The notes beneath the pieces are model-generated. The model saw only the letters and a list, made by a program, of their open reading frames with translations, was not told the origin of the DNA and did no database searches. Positions 62,834-64,000 of a stretch of DNA of 64,000 nucleotides are shown here, one piece after another. The position numbers and the translations under genes were made by a program. Source of the DNA: Glaciecola sp965660815. Its GTDB lineage: Bacteria; Pseudomonadota; Gammaproteobacteria; Enterobacterales; Alteromonadaceae. Position 1 is the first letter of the stretch. Each line of letters begins with the position of its first letter. The stretch is from NCBI GenBank assembly GCA_965660815.1, contig CBFIBG010000052.1:1-64000 (forward strand). Direction: 5' to 3'.

Positions 62834-63127
62834 AGTGACACCCAAAGTTTTATTAGTCTGCTAATTGTAGTGGTAAAAACAGAAAAACAGAAAGTTAGAG
62901 ATGCAAAAAAATAGGTCACGGATTGATGAAGGCCACGATCGCTCACAACCTGTTATGTAGGTGAATAGGTTCGACCTTCTGAAAGCATCGGTTTGCCAGA
63001 TCCAAGAGCGGTATAGTTTTTTAAGTTAATTATTTGTATGTCAAAAGGTGTCATTATTGGTGTGAGGAAATTTGAGCAATCTAGGGCAACTGAGTTATCG
63101 CCCTAGCAATCGGATTATGCTCAACCA

Positions 63128-63295
63128 TTAATCATATTTTTTACTGTTTACGTTCCCATTGATACACATCATACAAATTACGACAAAGAGTATAAAAATA
63201 CCCTCCATGCCTGCGAAAAAGGCTGCAATCGCTAATATCCCACTAATAACAGCAAATGTGGTAAAAAAGGGTTTGTAGTTTTGCTTTTCTATCAT
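63128..63295 (-). CDS. Small membrane protein of 55 residues
   Basis: An ATG at 63295 with a good AAGGA ribosome site (7-base spacing) encodes a 55-residue protein with two hydrophobic stretches (TTFAVISGILAIAAFFAG and GIFILFVVICMMC). The basic start (MIEKQNYKPF) and end suggest a hairpin membrane protein. I do not recognise a family. It is alone, divergent from the glutamine amidotransferase. Coding character and start signal support it. Confidence 0.65.
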   Translation of the reverse strand: MIEKQNYKPFFTTFAVISGILAIAAFFAGMEGIFILFVVICMMCINGNVNSKKYD

Positions 63296-63439
63296 TGTGT
63301 TTCCTTAAAAATCCATCGGTTTATTACCAATATTTACTGTCTTTTTATCGAAAAGTTCAGTTGTTTTACCACTACTGGCTAAGTAGCAAAGGAATCAAAT
63401 TACTGGCACTATTCAGATATCGTGAATATGGAGATAATT

Positions 63440-64000
63440 ATGTGTGAATTATTAGGCATGAGCGCAAATGTGCCTACTGATATCTGTTTTAGCTTTTCTG
63501 GTTTAATGATGAGGGGTGGTCGCACAGGGCCGCACAAGGATGGATTTGGAGTCACTTTTTATGAGGGAAAAGGGTTCCGTAATTTCAAAGATGCGGACCC
63601 ATCATGCGATTCAGTAATTGCCCAGTTAATTCGAGATTATCCAATCAAAAGCTGCACTGTGATCAGTCATATAAGACAGGCAAATAGGGGCAGGGTATGC
63701 TTGGAAAATACTCACCCTTTTACTCGTTGCTTATGGGGAAAAAATTGGACCTTTGCGCATAATGGCCAACTTTCTAATTACCAGAAGCAGCTTAAGATCA
63801 AAAACCATGTACCGATCGGAAATACCGACAGTGAACTGGCTTTTTGTTGGATTTTAGACAAGGTGTTCGAAAAATTTGGAAGGGCAAAACCAGCCAACAT
63901 GAAAGCAGTATTTAAGTATGTAGCGGTATTGTGTGATTCATTAAGGAAGCTGGGGGTATATAATATGATGCTAACAGACGGCGATTATTTGCTGGCTTAC
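63440..64000 (+). CDS. Class II glutamine amidotransferase (YafJ-like), 3' end outside window
   Basis: The ATG at 63440 with GGAG upstream opens a frame of 187 codons to the window edge. It starts MCELLGMSANVPTD, with the N-terminal nucleophile Cys2. GPHKDGFGV, SHIRQANRG, HPF and FAHNGQL are the YafJ-type class II amidotransferase motifs. It hydrolyses glutamine to release ammonia, and the acceptor is unknown. The C-terminal part is not in the window. Confidence 0.9.
   Translation, partial: MCELLGMSANVPTDICFSFSGLMMRGGRTGPHKDGFGVTFYEGKGFRNFKDADPSCDSVIAQLIRDYPIKSCTVISHIRQANRGRVCLENTHPFTRCLWGKNWTFAHNGQLSNYQKQLKIKNHVPIGNTDSELAFCWILDKVFEKFGRAKPANMKAVFKYVAVLCDSLRKLGVYNMMLTDGDYLLAY

Overview
The window looks like the chromosome of a marine, heterotrophic gammaproteobacterium of the Alteromonadales (Alteromonas, Paraglaciecola or Aliiglaciecola type). 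The grounds are moderate AT-richness by eye, three large TonB-dependent receptors, a GlyGly-CTERM protease, CadC-like wHTH/TPR regulation, dense c-di-GMP and two-component genes, and Shine-Dalgarno-type start sites. No rRNA, tRNA, IS element, prophage or CRISPR array was seen. Species-level assignment is not possible from the sequence alone.

Layout. 1-2.3 kb: 5' part of an Oar-like TonB receptor (minus strand). 2.6-6.9 kb: a tightly overlapping minus-strand operon of a cupredoxin-like protein, a Cache-like/HAMP/degenerate-GGDEF/EAL protein, a DUF3034 protein and a truncated-haemoglobin lipoprotein. 7.4-9.7 kb: a PagL-like lipid A deacylase followed by a fused dual-specificity phosphatase/diacylglycerol-kinase protein. 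10-15.5 kb: CadC-like TPR regulator, chemoreceptor, PfkB sugar kinase. 15.5-18.4 kb: secreted metalloprotease with thrombospondin type 3 repeats. 18.6-24.9 kb: two ATP-grasp ligases and an M14 carboxypeptidase (minus), divergent from an M20 glutamate-carboxypeptidase-like peptidase (plus), which looks like an uncharacterised peptide ligase/peptidase module. 25-26.9 kb: prepilin and a secreted beta-helix protein.

28.7-33.1 kb is the most notable part: a self-contained photoactive yellow protein (PYP) locus. The minus-strand operon is PAS-PAS protein, PYP, a chemoreceptor with no periplasmic domain, then an MIO-type aromatic ammonia-lyase (predicted tyrosine ammonia-lyase). Divergent from it is a p-coumarate:CoA ligase-like gene followed closely by an OmpR-type response regulator. 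Together these could make p-coumarate, activate it, attach it to PYP and pass a blue-light signal to the chemotaxis machinery. 33.3-42.6 kb continues with signalling genes: REC-EAL, PAS hybrid kinase, REC-GGDEF, a thioredoxin-like protein, and a large hybrid kinase whose N-terminus matches the copper/ethylene-binding domain of plant and cyanobacterial ethylene receptors.

42.8-49.7 kb: a giant lipoprotein made of three near-identical ~430-residue repeats, plus its probable TonB receptor partner. 49.9-53.1 kb: TauE/SafE permease and GH3 beta-glucosidase. 53.1-54.3 kb is gene-poor and holds decayed fragments (Phd/YefM antitoxin, bPH-like membrane protein). 54.3-57.8 kb: beta-propeller phytase and TonB receptor operon. 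58.2-64 kb: a ThiF/MoeB remnant, esterase, Dps, serine beta-lactamase-like hydrolase, a small membrane protein, and the 5' part of a class II glutamine amidotransferase that runs off the right edge.
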